64,000 nucleotides of DNA. It comes from Collinsella sp. (GTDB lineage: Bacteria > Actinomycetota > Coriobacteriia > Coriobacteriales > Coriobacteriaceae). The position numbers and the translations under genes are program-made. Positions 43,575-52,480 of this stretch are shown in pieces. The notes under the pieces are model-generated. The model had not been told where the DNA came from. It was given only the letters and a program-made list of their open reading frames with translations, and did no database searches. How positions within the stretch are numbered: the stretch's first letter is position 1; each line of letters starts with the position of its first letter. The stretch covers positions 19,676 to 83,675 of the forward strand of contig DXZS01000011.1 in NCBI GenBank assembly GCA_019419505.1, given 5' to 3'.

Positions 43575-44876
43575 ATGAGCAAGACAATAGTTAAGCCCAC
43601 GCTATCGCTGGGCAACCACATCTATCTGTATCGCCTGCTGCGCGATGCGATTGGGTGCGGCAAGCAAACGTTTATAACGCAGGTCGAGGAGGCACTCGCC
43701 GCTGGTGACATGGCCGCTTATGACCTGGGCTTCGAGTCCACGCGCGAGCTGCTCGAGGAGCTCAACGACTGCATTAAGCTGACCGTCTTTAAGGGCGGTC
43801 GCCTGTATGCCACCGTCATCGCCAACGAGGCCTGGGATGCCGCCCTTGCCAAGGGCGATGACAAGCCCAAGGCTGCCAAGGGTGCCAAGCAGTCCTACAA
43901 AAAGAAAAAGCGCAGTGAGAAGGATCTCAAGGCCGTGCGCCCCAAGCACGTTAAGCGTCCCGAGCCAGAAGCCACGGTTGAGGCCGTGCCGGAATCCGAG
44001 CCCGAAGCAGAGATCGAAGTCACTATTGAGGTAACAGCAGAAGCCGAAATCGCCGCCACGACCGATCCCAAAGTCATATCCGAGCAGGAAGCCACTGCGG
44101 AGCTCGACGAGGCTCCCAAGTCGACAACCGAAGAAGCCGCTGACCAGCCTGAGACGCCTGCGTTCCAAAACAGCGATGTCTTTGGCGACGAGGCTGAGGA
44201 CGATCAGCCCGAAGAGCCCACAGAACAGGACGCTGCCGAGGCGGCATCGGAGCCCGAGGTACCGCAGCCTGCCATCTCGCTCACGGTCGTCTATGACCCC
44301 GAGAACGCAAACGCCGGCATCACCACCATGGCATCCACGCCCATCGAGGCAAAGTCGAGCGTCGAGAACGAGAACGCGATGCAGGTTGAGGTTGAAACTG
44401 CAGCTGCAGACGCGCCCGTCACCGTGGAGCCCGCAGATTCCGCGATCAAGCCGAAAACGACGCCGGAGTCCGCACCCGTCATCGAGTCCGTGACCACCTC
44501 TGCTTGCGACCATATTCCCGCACCAGCACCGGTTTCGGCACCCGCAGCGGCCCCAACCCCCGCACCTGCAGCGCCCGCCATCCCCAAGGACTTCCCCGTC
44601 GATTTCACAACCGAGGTCTTCTGCCCCGGCCCGCTTCTGCACCAGCTGTCGACCTATCTCCCCTACGGCGCCGACACGCTCGGCATCGTCGGCGAGTACT
44701 ACTGGATCGCCCGCGAGCGCGGTACCATCGAGGCCGCGCGAAACCGCGCGAGCTTCCCCCTGCACTATACGCAGGCCGGCGAGCGCCACGAAGTCACCGT
44801 GCGCATCCGCCGCAACACCACCGGAGGCCTCGGAGCCGCCTGGACCATCGACAAAGTCGAAGAATCCGAACAATAA
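43575..44876 (+). CDS. Protein with terminal globular domains and a Glu/Ala/Pro-rich middle
   Basis: 433 aa. An N-terminal domain (about 1-95: IYLYRLLRDAIGCGKQTFIT, then LEELNDCIKLTVFKGGRLYA) has the helix-helix-wing look of an OST-HTH/LOTUS-like module, a weak inference. A basic patch (KKKKRSEKD) and a middle of about 230 residues rich in Glu, Ala, Pro and Thr follow. A conserved-looking C-terminal domain (about 335-433: FPVDFTTEVFCPGPLLHQLS) closes the protein. AGGAG precedes the ATG. No named family recognised. Confidence 0.7.
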   Translation: MSKTIVKPTLSLGNHIYLYRLLRDAIGCGKQTFITQVEEALAAGDMAAYDLGFESTRELLEELNDCIKLTVFKGGRLYATVIANEAWDAALAKGDDKPKAAKGAKQSYKKKKRSEKDLKAVRPKHVKRPEPEATVEAVPESEPEAEIEVTIEVTAEAEIAATTDPKVISEQEATAELDEAPKSTTEEAADQPETPAFQNSDVFGDEAEDDQPEEPTEQDAAEAASEPEVPQPAISLTVVYDPENANAGITTMASTPIEAKSSVENENAMQVEVETAAADAPVTVEPADSAIKPKTTPESAPVIESVTTSACDHIPAPAPVSAPAAAPTPAPAAPAIPKDFPVDFTTEVFCPGPLLHQLSTYLPYGADTLGIVGEYYWIARERGTIEAARNRASFPLHYTQAGERHEVTVRIRRNTTGGLGAAWTIDKVEESEQ

Positions 44877-44881
44877 CGAAG

Positions 44882-44915
44882 AGCGGCTCAAATCCCGACT
44901 AGGATTTGAGCCGCT
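44882..44915 (+). terminator. Terminator after the Glu/Ala-rich protein gene
   Basis: AGCGGCTCAAATCC and its perfect complement, followed by TTTTATT. Confidence 0.87.
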
Positions 44916-44953
44916 TTTATTAGCATTCATCGATGTTTCGTGACCAACAGCGA

Positions 44954-45094
44954 GCGGGCCGCAAGTGCCCCAGGTTGCCGTGAAAGAGGAGCGACGCGTA
45001 CTTCGGTACGCAAGCGACGGTTTGAACGGCAAGATGGGGTGCTTGCGGCCCGCGCAGCGTCGAGCAGTTACGCGGTTTGGTAAAACCGCGTAAC
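44954..45094. repeat. Nested inverted-repeat element, family A copy 4
   Basis: Arms 44954-44972/45035-45053; two of 19 positions are G-U wobbles when read as plus-strand RNA and mismatches on the other strand. The inner part matches copy 2 (CAGGTTGCCGTGAAAGAGGA, GCGTAC-TTCG-GTACGC, AAGATGGGG). Hairpin 45067-45094 (loop TACC on the minus strand) lies 3 nt after the ettA stop codon. Confidence 0.87.
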
Positions 45095-45097
45095 AAA

Positions 45098-46777
45098 TTA
45101 GTCACGCGTCAGCTTGCGGTGAATACGATGCGGCTGGGCTGCGTCCTCGCCCAGGCGCTCGATTCGGTTGGCCTGATAGGCCTCGAAGTTGCCCTCGAAC
45201 CAATACCAGTTGCCCGGATTCTCATCGGTGCCCTCCCACGCCAGAATGTGCGTGGCGACGCGGTCCAGGAACATACGGTCGTGGCTAATGACCACCGAGC
45301 AGCCCGGGAACTCGAGCAGCGCCGCTTCGAGCGAGGACAGCGTCTCGACGTCGAGGTCGTTCGTGGGCTCGTCGAGGAGCAGCAGGTTACCGCCCTGCTT
45401 GAGCGTGAGCGCCAGGTTCAGACGGTTGCGCTCGCCGCCGGAGAGCACGCCAGCGCGCTTCTGCTGGTCCTGGCCCTTAAAGCCAAAGCTCGCCACATAA
45501 GCGCGGCTCGGAACCTCGGTCTCGCCGACCATCATGTGGTCCAGGCCGTCCGAGACGACCTCCCATAGGTTCTTGTCGGGATCGATGCCGGAACGGTTCT
45601 GATCGACATAGGAGATCTTGACGGTCTCGCCCACCTCGAGCTCGCCCGAAGTCAGCGGCTCCAGACCCACAATCGTCTTGAACAGCGTGGTTTTGCCCAC
45701 GCCGTTGGGGCCGATCACGCCCACGATGCCGTTGCGCGGCAGGGTGAACGAAAGGTCATCGATGAGCACGCGGCCATCGAACTCCTTGTGCAGATGATGG
45801 GCCTCGAGCACCTTGTTGCCCAAACGCGGGCCCACAGGGATGCGGATGTCGGTCCAGTCGAGCTTCTGGCTTGCGCGGGCCTCGGCCTCCATCTCCTCGT
45901 AGCGAGCCAGACGGGCCTTGTTCTTTGCCTGGCGAGCCTTGGGCGAGCTGCGTACCCACTCGAGCTCGGCCTCCATGCGCTTGGCGAGCTTGGCGTCACG
46001 GTTGCCCTGAGCCTCGATACGCGCGGCCTTGGTCTCCAGATACGTTGAGTAGTTGCCCTTGTAGGGATAAAGGTGGCCACGGTCGACCTCGCAGATCCAC
46101 TCGGCAACGTTATCCAAGAAGTAGCGGTCGTGCGTAACGGCAAGCACCGCGCCCTGGTAGTTGTGCAGGAAGTGCTCGAGCCACAGGATCGACTCGGCGT
46201 CCAGGTGGTTCGTGGGCTCGTCGAGCAGCAGCAGGTCGGGAGCCTCGAGCAGCAGCTTGCACAGGGCCACGCGGCGGCGCTCGCCGCCGGAAAGCACGTT
46301 GACCGGCATGTCGGAATCGGGCAGCTGCAGGGCGTCCATGGCCTGGCCGAGCTTGGAATCGATATCCCAGCCGTCGGCGGCGTCGATCTCGTCCTGGAGC
46401 TTGCCCATCTCGGCCATGAGGGCGTCCATGTCGCAATCCGGGTCGCACATCTCCTCGCCGATCTTATTGAAGCGATCGACCTTGGCGATCATATCGCCAA
46501 ACGCCATGCGCACGTTCTCGATGACGGTCTTGTCGTCATCGAGCGGCGGCTCCTGCTGCAGGATGCCCACAGTGTAGCCGGGGGTGAGCCTGGCATCGCC
46601 GTTGGAGACCTCCTCGATGCCGGCCATGATCTTGAGCAGGGTCGACTTGCCCATGCCGTTGGGACCCACAACGCCGATCTTGGCACCGGGGTAGAAGCTC
46701 AGGGTCACGTCGTCAAGGATCACCTTGTCGCCATGGGCCTTGCGAGCCTGATACATCTGGTAGATAAACTCCGCCAT
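45098..46777 (-). CDS. ettA: Energy-dependent translational throttle protein EttA (ABC-F)
   Basis: 559 aa, two ABC domains without membrane segments. Walker A GPNGMGKST and GPNGVGKTT; signatures LSGGERRRVALCK and LSGGERNRLNL; Walker B LLLLDEPTNHLD and LLLLDEPTNDLD. The linker contains the arginine/lysine-rich EWVRSSPKARQAKNKARLA of EttA. ABC-F proteins bind the ribosomal E site; EttA gates translation by ATP/ADP level. An AAAGGA lies before the ATG. Followed immediately by the nested repeat element. Confidence 0.94.
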   Translation of the reverse strand: MAEFIYQMYQARKAHGDKVILDDVTLSFYPGAKIGVVGPNGMGKSTLLKIMAGIEEVSNGDARLTPGYTVGILQQEPPLDDDKTVIENVRMAFGDMIAKVDRFNKIGEEMCDPDCDMDALMAEMGKLQDEIDAADGWDIDSKLGQAMDALQLPDSDMPVNVLSGGERRRVALCKLLLEAPDLLLLDEPTNHLDAESILWLEHFLHNYQGAVLAVTHDRYFLDNVAEWICEVDRGHLYPYKGNYSTYLETKAARIEAQGNRDAKLAKRMEAELEWVRSSPKARQAKNKARLARYEEMEAEARASQKLDWTDIRIPVGPRLGNKVLEAHHLHKEFDGRVLIDDLSFTLPRNGIVGVIGPNGVGKTTLFKTIVGLEPLTSGELEVGETVKISYVDQNRSGIDPDKNLWEVVSDGLDHMMVGETEVPSRAYVASFGFKGQDQQKRAGVLSGGERNRLNLALTLKQGGNLLLLDEPTNDLDVETLSSLEAALLEFPGCSVVISHDRMFLDRVATHILAWEGTDENPGNWYWFEGNFEAYQANRIERLGEDAAQPHRIHRKLTRD

Positions 46778-46962
46778 ATGCCTGTTTTATCCTTTCTACC
46801 TGCTGTTTTCCTATTCTTGTTTCGCTTTAGTGGAAACGAAATGGAAAAACCAGCTCTGAAACGTAACGAAATAGGGGCATGGTTGCCCATACCCCCTAAT
46901 ACTACCTGGGAAAAGTTCCCCCGGAACATACTATGAACTGCGTACGCTAGTTTTCCGCAACC

Positions 46963-47667
46963 TTAGCGAGCGGCTCGCTGCGATTTGCGCCACAGCAGAT
47001 ACGAGTAGACGTAGACGGCTCCAACCGAACCAAACGCCAGAACCGCAATCACCGCGGCGACGACTTCACTCGAAAGCACGCTACCCGCCACGCCCATCAC
47101 AATCAGGCCAAAGCCCAGCACCATAAAGCAGGCACCGCCAAAGCGCTGCGTACGGCGCCAGTTCTCGGGATTGGCAAGCGCCCAAGGCGTCTTGATACCG
47201 AGCGTATAGTTCTGCTTCACACGCGGCAAGTAGTTGCCTACGCCGATGAACAGCAAACCGACAACACCGGAAATCAGTACGTTAACCGAACCGGCCGCCG
47301 GCACCACGCCCCTGACCGTAAGCTCTCCCAGCCAGCTTATGGCGCACATGAACAAGGTGAAGGCGATTACGAAGCCCTGATAGAACTTGCCCGAGGTTCG
47401 ATATGCCTCACCTTTGGGATCGATGCGCGGCACCACGCAGAACATTGCGAGAAGCACCAGAGGCAGCACGCCGAGCGCGGAGGCCATCCAGCTGGGACCC
47501 CAACCGTCGACGGCTCCGTTCGCGCCCCAGTGCGTGGGAATCTGCCCAGGCAAGCTCGGCATCACCATGAGGTGCGCTACGACATTGGCGACGCACAGAG
47601 CGACCAGCGCAATCCACACGCGCGACGATACCCCCGTGGGGTGAATGCCCTTGTTTTCGTTATTCAT
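46963..47667 (-). CDS. SdpI family membrane protein (DUF1648)
   Basis: 234 aa with about six membrane segments. LPGQIPTHWGANGAVDGW is the DUF1648 motif, and the C-terminal half carries the SdpI signature LGIKTPWALANPENWRRTQR. SdpI gives immunity to the SdpC toxin in Bacillus and works with the repressor SdpR; here an ArsR-type repressor gene overlaps it by 8 nt. No toxin gene is nearby. The role may be resistance to a membrane-active peptide or a generic stress response. Confidence 0.85.
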   Translation of the reverse strand: MNNENKGIHPTGVSSRVWIALVALCVANVVAHLMVMPSLPGQIPTHWGANGAVDGWGPSWMASALGVLPLVLLAMFCVVPRIDPKGEAYRTSGKFYQGFVIAFTLFMCAISWLGELTVRGVVPAAGSVNVLISGVVGLLFIGVGNYLPRVKQNYTLGIKTPWALANPENWRRTQRFGGACFMVLGFGLIVMGVAGSVLSSEVVAAVIAVLAFGSVGAVYVYSYLLWRKSQRAAR

Positions 47668-47938
47668 CCTTATCACCTTCCGTGTTTGTAAAGCCCATAA
47701 ACCAGCCAATCAAATCCTGCATGACGGTGGTGTTTAAGCTGTATACGATGTTTTGGCCATGGCGCTCGTCGGTCACCAACCCGGCGTTTTTGAGCGTCGC
47801 CAAGTGATGGCTCAGCGACGGCTTACTGATATCGAAATGCTCGGCAAGCTCCCCCGCCGTGCAATTGCCCTCGCGCAGCAACTCCAAAATGCGCCGTCGC
47901 GTTGGATCGGCAAGCGCCTTAAAACCCTCTCCCGGCAT
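47660..47938 (-). CDS. ArsR family repressor (SdpR-like)
   Basis: 92 aa winged-helix repressor. FKALADPTRRRILELLREGN opens the DNA-binding domain and FDISKPSLSHHLATLKNAGL is the recognition helix region. No metal-binding cysteines typical of ArsR/SmtB. GGAGGTCTT precedes the ATG at 47938. Overlaps the downstream SdpI-like gene, matching the SdpR/SdpI autoregulated pair. Confidence 0.88.
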   Translation of the reverse strand: MPGEGFKALADPTRRRILELLREGNCTAGELAEHFDISKPSLSHHLATLKNAGLVTDERHGQNIVYSLNTTVMQDLIGWFMGFTNTEGDKDE

Positions 47939-48117
47939 AAGACCTCCTCTCATCATCTCTCATGGCGTGCACACTATACTCGATATTTAGATGTTTGTCT
48001 AACTATCTAATCTCAATGCTTCAAACCACATCAAAGTAAGCGCCGTCGCAACCTATGGGCGATTACCTATAATGGCAATAGCTAAAACACGATTCGCTTC
48101 CCCATCGGAGGATGTCT

Positions 48118-48915
48118 ATGACCGAAACCGCTGCCGCAGCCGCCAACGAGACACGCGACACCAAGCTCGAGATCATCATGGGCCGCGAGGCACTCGATAA
48201 GCTCGCCGATGCTACGGTGCTAGTGCTCGGCTGCGGAGGCGTGGGCTCCAATTGCTGCGAGGCACTCGCCCGCGGCGGCATCGGTCATTTCGTCATTCTG
48301 GATAAGGACATCATCGCGCCCAGCAATATCAATCGCCAGGCCATCGCCTTTCACAGCACCGTCGGCAAGCGCAAGGTTGACGTGATGGAAACCATGATCC
48401 ACGACATCAATCCCGCCGCCACCGTCATCAAGCGAACTGAATACTTGCTGAGCGACAACATCGATGATTTCTTCGCGAGCGTTTTGGAGCAGATGGACGG
48501 CAAGCTCGACTACGTCGTCGACGCCATCGACACCATCTCGGCCAAGCTCACCATTGCCAAATATGCTCAGGACCGCGGCATTCGTTTGGTTAGCTCCATG
48601 GGCGGGGCCAACAAACTCCATCCCGAGTGCCTCCGCTTTGCCGACATTTTCGATACGGTACGTGACCCCATGAGCCGCATTATGCGCAAAGAATGTAAGA
48701 AGCGCGGAATCAAGAGCCTGTACGTGTTGTTTAGCTGCGAGGAATCGGTTAAGACACAGCCCCGCGACCCTTCCAACATCCACGAGCGTACCGAGTTGGG
48801 CACCGCCAGCTTTATGCCGCCCATCATGGGCCAGATGATTGCCGGCGAGGTCATTCGCCAGATCAGTGGGCGCGGCACCGAGCACGTGCGCGCCGACGGC
48901 CAACGCCTGGGCTAG
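48118..48915 (+). CDS. tcdA: tRNA threonylcarbamoyladenosine dehydratase (TcdA)
   Basis: 265 aa E1-like ThiF/MoeB fold enzyme that cyclises t6A37 on tRNA using ATP. LVLGCGGVGSNCCEALARGG is the nucleotide-binding loop, DKDIIAPSNINRQ the acidic/Arg motif. Further segments VVDAIDTISAKL and SSMGGANKLHPE match TcdA/CsdL. GGAGG is 6 nt before the ATG at 48118. TatD follows 14 nt later in the same direction. Confidence 0.9.
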   Translation: MTETAAAAANETRDTKLEIIMGREALDKLADATVLVLGCGGVGSNCCEALARGGIGHFVILDKDIIAPSNINRQAIAFHSTVGKRKVDVMETMIHDINPAATVIKRTEYLLSDNIDDFFASVLEQMDGKLDYVVDAIDTISAKLTIAKYAQDRGIRLVSSMGGANKLHPECLRFADIFDTVRDPMSRIMRKECKKRGIKSLYVLFSCEESVKTQPRDPSNIHERTELGTASFMPPIMGQMIAGEVIRQISGRGTEHVRADGQRLG

Positions 48916-48929
48916 CAGGATGTCCTGCG

Positions 48930-49712
48930 ATGGGACCGCAATTCTTTGACACGCATTGTCATCTTGATTTGATGCTCGGCCCCGATGCTGCAGCCAGTGA
49001 GTCGGCGGCGTTGGGTCTGGGGCTCTTTGACTGCGGGGTCGACCCACGCGACTTTTCGGCCGCAAACGAGCGCGCCCGTCGCCTACCAGGCATCATCGCT
49101 GGCGTTGGGCTCCACCCCTGGTGGCTCGCCGACGGCCGCTGCGGTCCTGCCGAAGTCGATCTGCTTTGCGAAGTTGCTGCCCAAGAGCGCTACATCGGCG
49201 AGGTGGGACTCGACTTTTCCGCACGCTTTGCCGGAAGTGAGCCGCTACAAATACAGGCATTTGACCGGCTCTGCGATACACTCGTGCAGCATCCTCTTAC
49301 CGGGCGCGTGATATCAATTCACGCCGTTCGTTCGGCAGGAGCCGTACTGGACGTCCTCGAATCGCATGGACTACTCATCCCAAACCCCGACTCCCCCGTT
49401 ATCATCTTCCACTGGTTTAGCGGCACTTCGGACGAACTCGTCCGCGCGCGTGATGCGGACTGTTATTTTTCCGTCAACGAACGCATGCTCGCGTCTAAAC
49501 GAGGACGCGAATACGCACGACAGATTCCACTCGATCGTTTACTGCTCGAGACCGATGCACCAGCGGAGGCAAACACAGAAACAAGCGCGCAGTCGCTCAT
49601 CAAATCGCTCACAAGGACCTCAGAACGCATCGCCTCGCTCAAAAATTGTGACGCAAAGCGCATCGAGTCGGCAGTTTTAACAAATGCGCACTCTGTTTTT
49701 GACCTTCGCTAG
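48930..49712 (+). CDS. TatD family metal-dependent deoxyribonuclease
   Basis: 260 aa TIM-barrel hydrolase. Metal ligands: FDTHCHLD (HxH), GEVGLDF (Glu), SIHAVRS (His), FHWFSG (His) and LLETDAP (Asp), all in family order. TatD proteins act as 3'-5' exonucleases or DNases in repair and quality control. Downstream of tcdA, possibly one operon, as often seen. An inverted-repeat element follows 7 nt after the stop. Confidence 0.88.
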   Translation: MGPQFFDTHCHLDLMLGPDAAASESAALGLGLFDCGVDPRDFSAANERARRLPGIIAGVGLHPWWLADGRCGPAEVDLLCEVAAQERYIGEVGLDFSARFAGSEPLQIQAFDRLCDTLVQHPLTGRVISIHAVRSAGAVLDVLESHGLLIPNPDSPVIIFHWFSGTSDELVRARDADCYFSVNERMLASKRGREYARQIPLDRLLLETDAPAEANTETSAQSLIKSLTRTSERIASLKNCDAKRIESAVLTNAHSVFDLR

Positions 49713-49719
49713 CCCCGGA

Positions 49720-49945
49720 GGACAAAAAATGCCAAATATGAGTACTGTTGCAAATCCAGTCACATTATTTTACGGCAAAATAGTGCCTTGATAATGTACA
49801 GCTATCCATTATCAAGGCACTTTAAGGTGGTTAAAGTCATTTTTAGCAGGTTTTAATCGCTCGCAGACACCCAACTAGGCCCTCAAAAGCTAAATTTCGC
49901 TGTTACTAAATTAGTGACAGTACTCATATTTAGCATTTTTTGTCC
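49720..49945. repeat. Long nested inverted repeat (226 nt), unlike families A and B
   Basis: Outer arms 49720-49748/49917-49945 pair at 28 of 29 positions. An inner 14-bp perfect hairpin (49783-49796/49807-49820, GTGCCTTGATAATG) followed by TTT could end tatD transcription. The interior is AT-rich (about 35-40% GC), well below the surroundings. Terminal inverted repeats, AT-rich content and no gene fit a MITE-like element. No clear target-site duplication was seen. Confidence 0.7.
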
Positions 49946-49949
49946 ATGG

Positions 49950-49985
49950 AGTCCCGGGGAGGCGACAATTCGACTCCCCGGGACT
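49950..49985 (-). terminator. Hairpin after the PfkB sugar kinase gene
   Basis: AGTCCCGGGGAG...CTCCCCGGGACT, 12-bp perfect stem, 7 nt past the kinase stop codon. Confidence 0.75.
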
Positions 49986-49991
49986 GCTCGC

Positions 49992-50855
49992 CTATTCGGA
50001 AATCGGCGCCCCATGGCCCCAAGAGCCTTCCATGCCGCATACGGTCGAAGCAAACCCCGCCGCAAAGTCGAGTGCACGCTCGATGGCCTCGACGCCATCC
50101 TCGCCACGCTTGGCGGAATCGAGATAGCACATCAAGAACGAAGTCAGAAACGAGTCACCCGCACCCATAGTGTCCTTCATTTCCGTTACCGGTTTAGCCA
50201 GTTGGCGGTAATAACGATCGCCATCATAGGCAATGCAGCCCTCAGCGCCAGCCGTTGCCGATACAAAACGCGGACCTAGGCTCTTCACCCATGCCAGACG
50301 CTCGCGAATCTCATCCTCGCTCGCGGCGTCTGCCGCGCTAAAGAATGCGAAGTCAACGTAGGGAGCAATCTGCTCGTAGTACTCGTCGGTCGAATCGTCC
50401 GAGAAGTCAAACGAAACCGTGATGCCCGCGGCCTTCAACTTGGGAAGTTCGCGCTCGGTAAAGCAATAGTTGCCCGAGTGGACTACGTCGAACTGCTTCA
50501 TGTACGCAAGGTCAAAGCGATCGAGCACATAGCGAGCATCACCACGGATGCCACCCTCATTGGAGCCAAGGAAAACACGGTCGCCGTTAACGACGGTCAC
50601 GCGCGCAGCACCATTCTCACCGATGAGCTGCTTGCATTTGGCTAGTTCAACGTCCTCATCTTCAAGACTCGCAATCACGTGCTCGGCAGCAGCGTCATTA
50701 CCAAAGATGCCCATATACGCGGAGCGCGCGGCTCCGCATTTCTTGGCATACACGGCAAAGTTCACCGCATTGCCACCCGGATACATCGTGCGAATATGCT
50801 CGTAGCGGTCGACGACGTTGTCGCCAAACCCCAGTGCGCTCACGTTAAATGCCAT
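49992..50855 (-). CDS. PfkB family sugar kinase, fructoselysine 6-kinase-like
   Basis: 287 aa. GFGDNVVDRY and MYPGGNAVNFAVYAKKCGA at the N-terminus, TVSFDFSDDSTDEY in the middle and catalytic MKDTMGAGDSFLTSF near the C-terminus. The GDN-VD and GGNAVN blocks are closer to FrlD than to ribokinase. FrlD phosphorylates Amadori products before cleavage by FrlB; no frlB is in view, so the substrate is uncertain. GAGAGGGG precedes the ATG. Confidence 0.78.
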   Translation of the reverse strand: MAFNVSALGFGDNVVDRYEHIRTMYPGGNAVNFAVYAKKCGAARSAYMGIFGNDAAAEHVIASLEDEDVELAKCKQLIGENGAARVTVVNGDRVFLGSNEGGIRGDARYVLDRFDLAYMKQFDVVHSGNYCFTERELPKLKAAGITVSFDFSDDSTDEYYEQIAPYVDFAFFSAADAASEDEIRERLAWVKSLGPRFVSATAGAEGCIAYDGDRYYRQLAKPVTEMKDTMGAGDSFLTSFLMCYLDSAKRGEDGVEAIERALDFAAGFASTVCGMEGSWGHGAPISE

Positions 50856-50914
50856 AGCGCGCCCCTCTCTTATGCCAACGGAACCACTGTTGTGACAGCA
50901 GTACCGCCCAGGAT

Positions 50915-51574
50915 CTACGCGAGTTCCAGTAGCTCCGGCAGCTGGTCGATAATCTTGTCCGCGGCATCCTGGCTAAAGCCAAAGCGCTCCTCGCGCTTGG
51001 CAATGACCGTCAGGCCGGCTCGCTTACCCGCGGTAATGCCCGGAACGGAATCCTCAACGCAGCAGCAGCGATTCGCGGGCAGCCCCAGCAGGTCCAGCGC
51101 ATGCAGGTAGATGTCGGGCTCGGGCTTGCTCTCCTTAAACTGCTCGCCGCTCACCACATACTCAAAGGCATCCGACAGCCCGCACGCATTGAGCACTTCC
51201 TCGATGCTATCCATGGGAGACGAGCTGGCAAGCGCCACGCGAACGCCCCGGCGCGGCAGCTCTCGAATCGTATCCACGGCGCCTGGGTTAATCAAAGTCT
51301 GATAGTCGCGCGGACGCTCATGCGCCCACTCATCCCAACGGGCCAACGCTTCCTCGCCAGTAAAATGCCCCTTACCGGCGCGCTCAAACCAATCGACCAG
51401 CATATGCAGGAAGAACTGATGCGAGGTACCAACCTGCCCATTCAACTCCTCTTGAGTCAGGTTAAGCCCAAGCTCCTTGGCAAACGCGGCAGTCTCGCCC
51501 AGGTAGTAATACTCGGTATCGACAATGACGCCGTCCATGTCAAAGATAACGGCGTCGAACGGAAATGCGGACAC
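50915..51574 (-). CDS. HAD-IA phosphatase, beta-phosphoglucomutase-like
   Basis: 219 aa. Motif I DAVIFDMDGVIVDTE, motif II ALASSSP, motif III KPEPDIYL and motif IV CCCVEDSVPG. A four-helix cap between motifs I and II is typical of the PGMB/phosphatase subgroup. GTG at 51574 is selected because GGGAGGG lies 3-9 nt upstream; an open frame to 51622 has no such signal. Substrate unknown; the neighbours are other sugar phosphate enzymes. Confidence 0.85.
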   Translation of the reverse strand: MSAFPFDAVIFDMDGVIVDTEYYYLGETAAFAKELGLNLTQEELNGQVGTSHQFFLHMLVDWFERAGKGHFTGEEALARWDEWAHERPRDYQTLINPGAVDTIRELPRRGVRVALASSSPMDSIEEVLNACGLSDAFEYVVSGEQFKESKPEPDIYLHALDLLGLPANRCCCVEDSVPGITAGKRAGLTVIAKREERFGFSQDAADKIIDQLPELLELA

Positions 51575-51593
51575 GGCACCCTCCCTAACAAAA

Positions 51594-51615
51594 GGGCGCC
51601 TGTAAGCAGGCGCCC
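51594..51615 (-). terminator. Terminator after the Cof-type HAD phosphatase gene
   Basis: GGGCGCCTG-TAAG-CAGGCGCCC stem then TTTTG on the minus strand. Confidence 0.82.
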
Positions 51616-51637
51616 GAACCATGCATTATCGGCGATT

Positions 51638-52480
51638 CTAACCCAGCAGCTTATCCAACGCCACCGCAATACCGTCTTCGTTGTTATTGGCGGTCACCAT
51701 CTGGGCTACCGCCTTAACCTCATCGACTGCGTTGCCCATGGCAACACCGGTGCCGGCCCACTCAATCATGGACTTGTCGTTCTGGCCGTCACCAAACGAT
51801 ACGACCTCGCTGGCATCGATACCGAGCTTGGGCAGGGCGCCCTCGAGCGCGCGGGCCTTGTCGATACCAGGCGCCGTGTACTCAAAGTACCAGTCGGCCG
51901 TAAACATACCCGAAAGCGTCTGCCTAAAGGGCGTATACATCTCCTCGTAATGCGCCTGCAGGTAGGCCGGATCGCCCGCCGTCAGCAGCTTGTCCACGGG
52001 ATAAGCGTCCGCGACCTCATGCAAGCTCTCGACCTCGCGGATCTTAAGGTCGCACGCATCGCGCTCGTATTTGACGATGTTTTTCTGCGAACCGTCCGGC
52101 AGTGTGATCATGCAGCGATACGAGTCCTCGACATGCAGATCGCGACCGAGCGAGATCATGGGAATCACATCATAGTTTTGCAGGTGATCAATCAGACGGT
52201 GCAGTTCGTCAGCTGGCATGGCCTGGTCAAAAAGGACCTCATCGGTCTGAGCGTCGACAACATGCGCGCCATTGAAAGCGACTAGCAGACCGTCATGGTT
52301 TTGGAGGTCGAGCTCCTGTGCCAGAGCATGTAGCCCCCATGCGGGACGACCCGAAGCCAAGATGAGCTTAATGCCCGACTCCTGCGCCGCGAGCAGCTTT
52401 TCGCGCGTACGCGGGCTGATCACTTTCTGATCGTTGGTGAGCGTACCGTCGATATCCATCGCGATGGCTTTGATTGCCAT
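51638..52480 (-). CDS. Cof-type HAD-IIB phosphatase
   Basis: 280 aa. AMDIDGTLTNDQKVI (motif I), LASGRPAWG (motif II) and VSFGDGQNDKSMIEWAG (motif IV) identify the YkrA/Cof group, which dephosphorylates sugar phosphates or flavin/PLP-type substrates. GGGAGG precedes the ATG at 52480. Lies in a row of minus-strand catabolic genes with separate terminators. Confidence 0.88.
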   Translation of the reverse strand: MAIKAIAMDIDGTLTNDQKVISPRTREKLLAAQESGIKLILASGRPAWGLHALAQELDLQNHDGLLVAFNGAHVVDAQTDEVLFDQAMPADELHRLIDHLQNYDVIPMISLGRDLHVEDSYRCMITLPDGSQKNIVKYERDACDLKIREVESLHEVADAYPVDKLLTAGDPAYLQAHYEEMYTPFRQTLSGMFTADWYFEYTAPGIDKARALEGALPKLGIDASEVVSFGDGQNDKSMIEWAGTGVAMGNAVDEVKAVAQMVTANNNEDGIAVALDKLLG

